The position numbers and the translations under genes were made by a program. Shown piece after piece: positions 52,976 through 53,803 of a DNA stretch of 53,803 nucleotides. Under the pieces are notes generated by a model that was not told where the DNA came from, ran no database searches, and saw nothing but the letters and a program-made list of their open reading frames with translations. Location: NCBI GenBank assembly GCA_019057975.1, contig JAHLWJ010000002.1, positions 1 through 53,803 on the forward strand. Reading direction: 5' to 3'. The DNA comes from Promethearchaeota archaeon. GTDB lineage: Archaea; Asgardarchaeota; Lokiarchaeia; Sigynarchaeales; SOKP01. Numbering within the stretch: position 1 is the first letter of the stretch; each line of letters starts with the position of its first letter.

Positions 52976-53650
52976 TCAACGGACGATGGGTTTTCCACAA
53001 CTCGAACAAAATTTTCCAGTTGCTTCAGCACCACAGTCAGGACAATATTTAAATTTTGAAGCTGGTGTCACTCCAAGTTGTTTGGATGCTAATGGCATTG
53101 CTCGTTCCTCTGTTTGAATAAAACCACCAGCCAGGCAAAATATTCCGCCAATGAAAGGACCAATTATTCCAAAACCAAGATCAAATTGATAAGTTACGCT
53201 ATAAGTATCATCCCATTCATCCACAAATGTCATAGTTTCACCACCATAAGGACCCCATTCAGCTTCTACCCATATTATGAAGAGAAGGGTACAACCAATC
53301 ATTAAAATCCCACTAAGAACAGCAATATTTTTTCTAAAATCCCCACGGTAACCTAATACACCTACACCAATTCCTGCAATAACTCCAATTAATAAACCAA
53401 GAAAACAAATAATGAAGGGTGCAAGCTCTATTTCAAAAAGACCGGTCAAATCAGAGAGTTCATCAACCCATCCATCCATTGGCCCAATCTCCCAATATCC
53501 AATCATCCAAATATCAAGAATCATGGGATATGTATCTGAACCCCACTCATCTGTATAGGTTATCATTGGTGATTCCATAACAGGAGTAGCAATCGATATG
53601 ATTGTAAAAATAGCTCCAACAATAGGTAATACCCATATATATTTTTTCAT
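52976..53650 (-). CDS. membrane protein with C-terminal zinc ribbon
   Basis: 224 residues with about four membrane helices (near 7-25, 77-99, 110-130, 155-178) and a zinc ribbon YCPDCGAEATGKFCSSCGK at the end (about 202-220). The loop between helices 1 and 2 is Trp/Asp/Glu-rich (ITYTDEWGSDTYPM) and a related one lies between helices 3 and 4 (FVDEWDDTYSVTY), suggesting an internal duplication of two-helix hairpins. The ribbon is probably cytoplasmic. Such zinc-ribbon membrane proteins are common in Asgard and other archaea; role unknown. Confidence 0.8.
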   Translation of the reverse strand: MKKYIWVLPIVGAIFTIISIATPVMESPMITYTDEWGSDTYPMILDIWMIGYWEIGPMDGWVDELSDLTGLFEIELAPFIICFLGLLIGVIAGIGVGVLGYRGDFRKNIAVLSGILMIGCTLLFIIWVEAEWGPYGGETMTFVDEWDDTYSVTYQFDLGFGIIGPFIGGIFCLAGGFIQTEERAMPLASKQLGVTPASKFKYCPDCGAEATGKFCSSCGKPIVR

Positions 53651-53679
53651 ATCAACTTTTTCTTTAGATCCTTTGGTTT

Positions 53680-53803
53680 TTAAACTAAATTCTTCTCCTT
53701 CAGCTGGTTTCTCAATTCTTCGTTTGGAAACGGCTGGTGTCCAAATTTTTCGTTTGGAAACGGCTGGTGTCCAGATTTTCCGTTTGAAAACGTAATAATG
53801 TAA
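53680..53803 (-). CDS. partial gene end with 10-residue repeats, runs off window
   Basis: Open from the window edge to a stop at 53680-53682. It reads GHQPFPNEKF, repeated as GHQPFPNEEL, then RNQLKEKNLV. A degraded copy precedes these (FSNGKSGHQ). This is the C-terminus of an unknown protein with a 10-residue repeat, if it is coding at all. It lies 29 bases upstream of the zinc-ribbon membrane gene, with the same orientation. Confidence 0.35.
   Translation of the reverse strand, partial: YIITFSNGKSGHQPFPNEKFGHQPFPNEELRNQLKEKNLV
53719..53790. repeat. 30-bp tandem repeat
   Basis: Two nearly perfect 30-bp copies (53719-53748 and 53749-53778), beginning TTCGTTTGGAAACGGCTGGT. A third partial copy starts TCCGTTTGAAAACG. 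The first two differ at a single position (A/G before the last TTT). There are no spacers, so this is not a CRISPR array. Confidence 0.85.

Noticed and set aside
53719..53790. CRISPR array
   Set aside because: The repeat copies follow each other directly without spacers and there is no cas gene in the window.
1..53803. tRNA or rRNA genes
   Set aside because: No GC-rich cloverleaf-like stretch or conserved T-loop was seen in the intergenic regions; a covariance-model scan would be decisive.

Overview
The window looks like archaeal chromosome, most likely from an Asgard (Promethearchaeati, Lokiarchaeia-like) lineage. The DNA is very AT-rich (roughly 30% G+C by eye). It carries a tetraether lipid synthase (Tes) homologue, archaeal-type acetyl-CoA synthase subunits (CdhB, CdhC), thiolase-like proteins paired with DUF35 zinc-ribbon/OB proteins, and BRE/TATA-like promoters. 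It also has a longin-like protein and coiled-coil/zinc-ribbon proteins of a kind frequent in Asgard genomes. The archaeal call is firm; the Asgard call is an inference. I see no tRNA, rRNA, CRISPR array or classical insertion sequence.

Layout. 0.2-3.1 kb: lone receiver protein, DEDD exonuclease, acyl-CoA dehydrogenase. 3.4-14.4 kb: acyl-CoA/side-chain chemistry, with three thiolase-like proteins lacking the catalytic Cys, three DUF35 partners, a BKACE enzyme and an SDR. A translationally coupled two-gene cassette (10.7-13.7 kb) interrupts this region; its large protein carries two tandem HTH-HNH modules. 14.5-21.4 kb (minus strand): threonine aldolase and a polar amino-acid ABC transporter with two binding proteins, plus a frameshifted DUF362 gene. 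22-28 kb: a fourth Cys-less thiolase-like protein, a coiled-coil/zinc-ribbon protein, a GNAT followed in frame by an acyl-CoA ligase relic, a fused HsdM-HsdS-like methyltransferase and a CooT-like protein. 28-33.5 kb: a gutted amidase, two intact amidases, cdhB-cdhC. 33.7-46 kb: longin-like protein, GNAT, membrane proteins, NAD-salvage genes (NMNAT and nicotinate phosphoribosyltransferase), an Mre11-like nuclease, a membrane PHP protein, a SAP-SWIM-OB-like protein, an SDR and an enoyl-CoA hydratase. 46.4-53.8 kb: Tes with a small downstream partner, MFS transporter, esterase, polyprenol-kinase-like protein, and a zinc-ribbon membrane protein beside a 30-bp tandem repeat.

How it fits together. 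The gene set suggests an organism that takes up amino acids, hydrolyses amides, and degrades or remodels acyl-CoA compounds, feeding acetyl-CoA chemistry with the ACS beta subunit. Tes and the CTP-dependent polyprenol-kinase-like protein point to isoprenoid membrane lipid metabolism. Several genes are broken or reduced to fragments (DUF362, acyl-CoA ligase, amidase, amidohydrolase).

Three genes are best explained by translation from ATT codons placed correctly behind Shine-Dalgarno-like sequences. The strongest candidates for something undescribed are the 10.7-13.7 kb tandem HTH-HNH cassette, the Cys-less thiolase/DUF35 pairs, and the small protein coupled to Tes.
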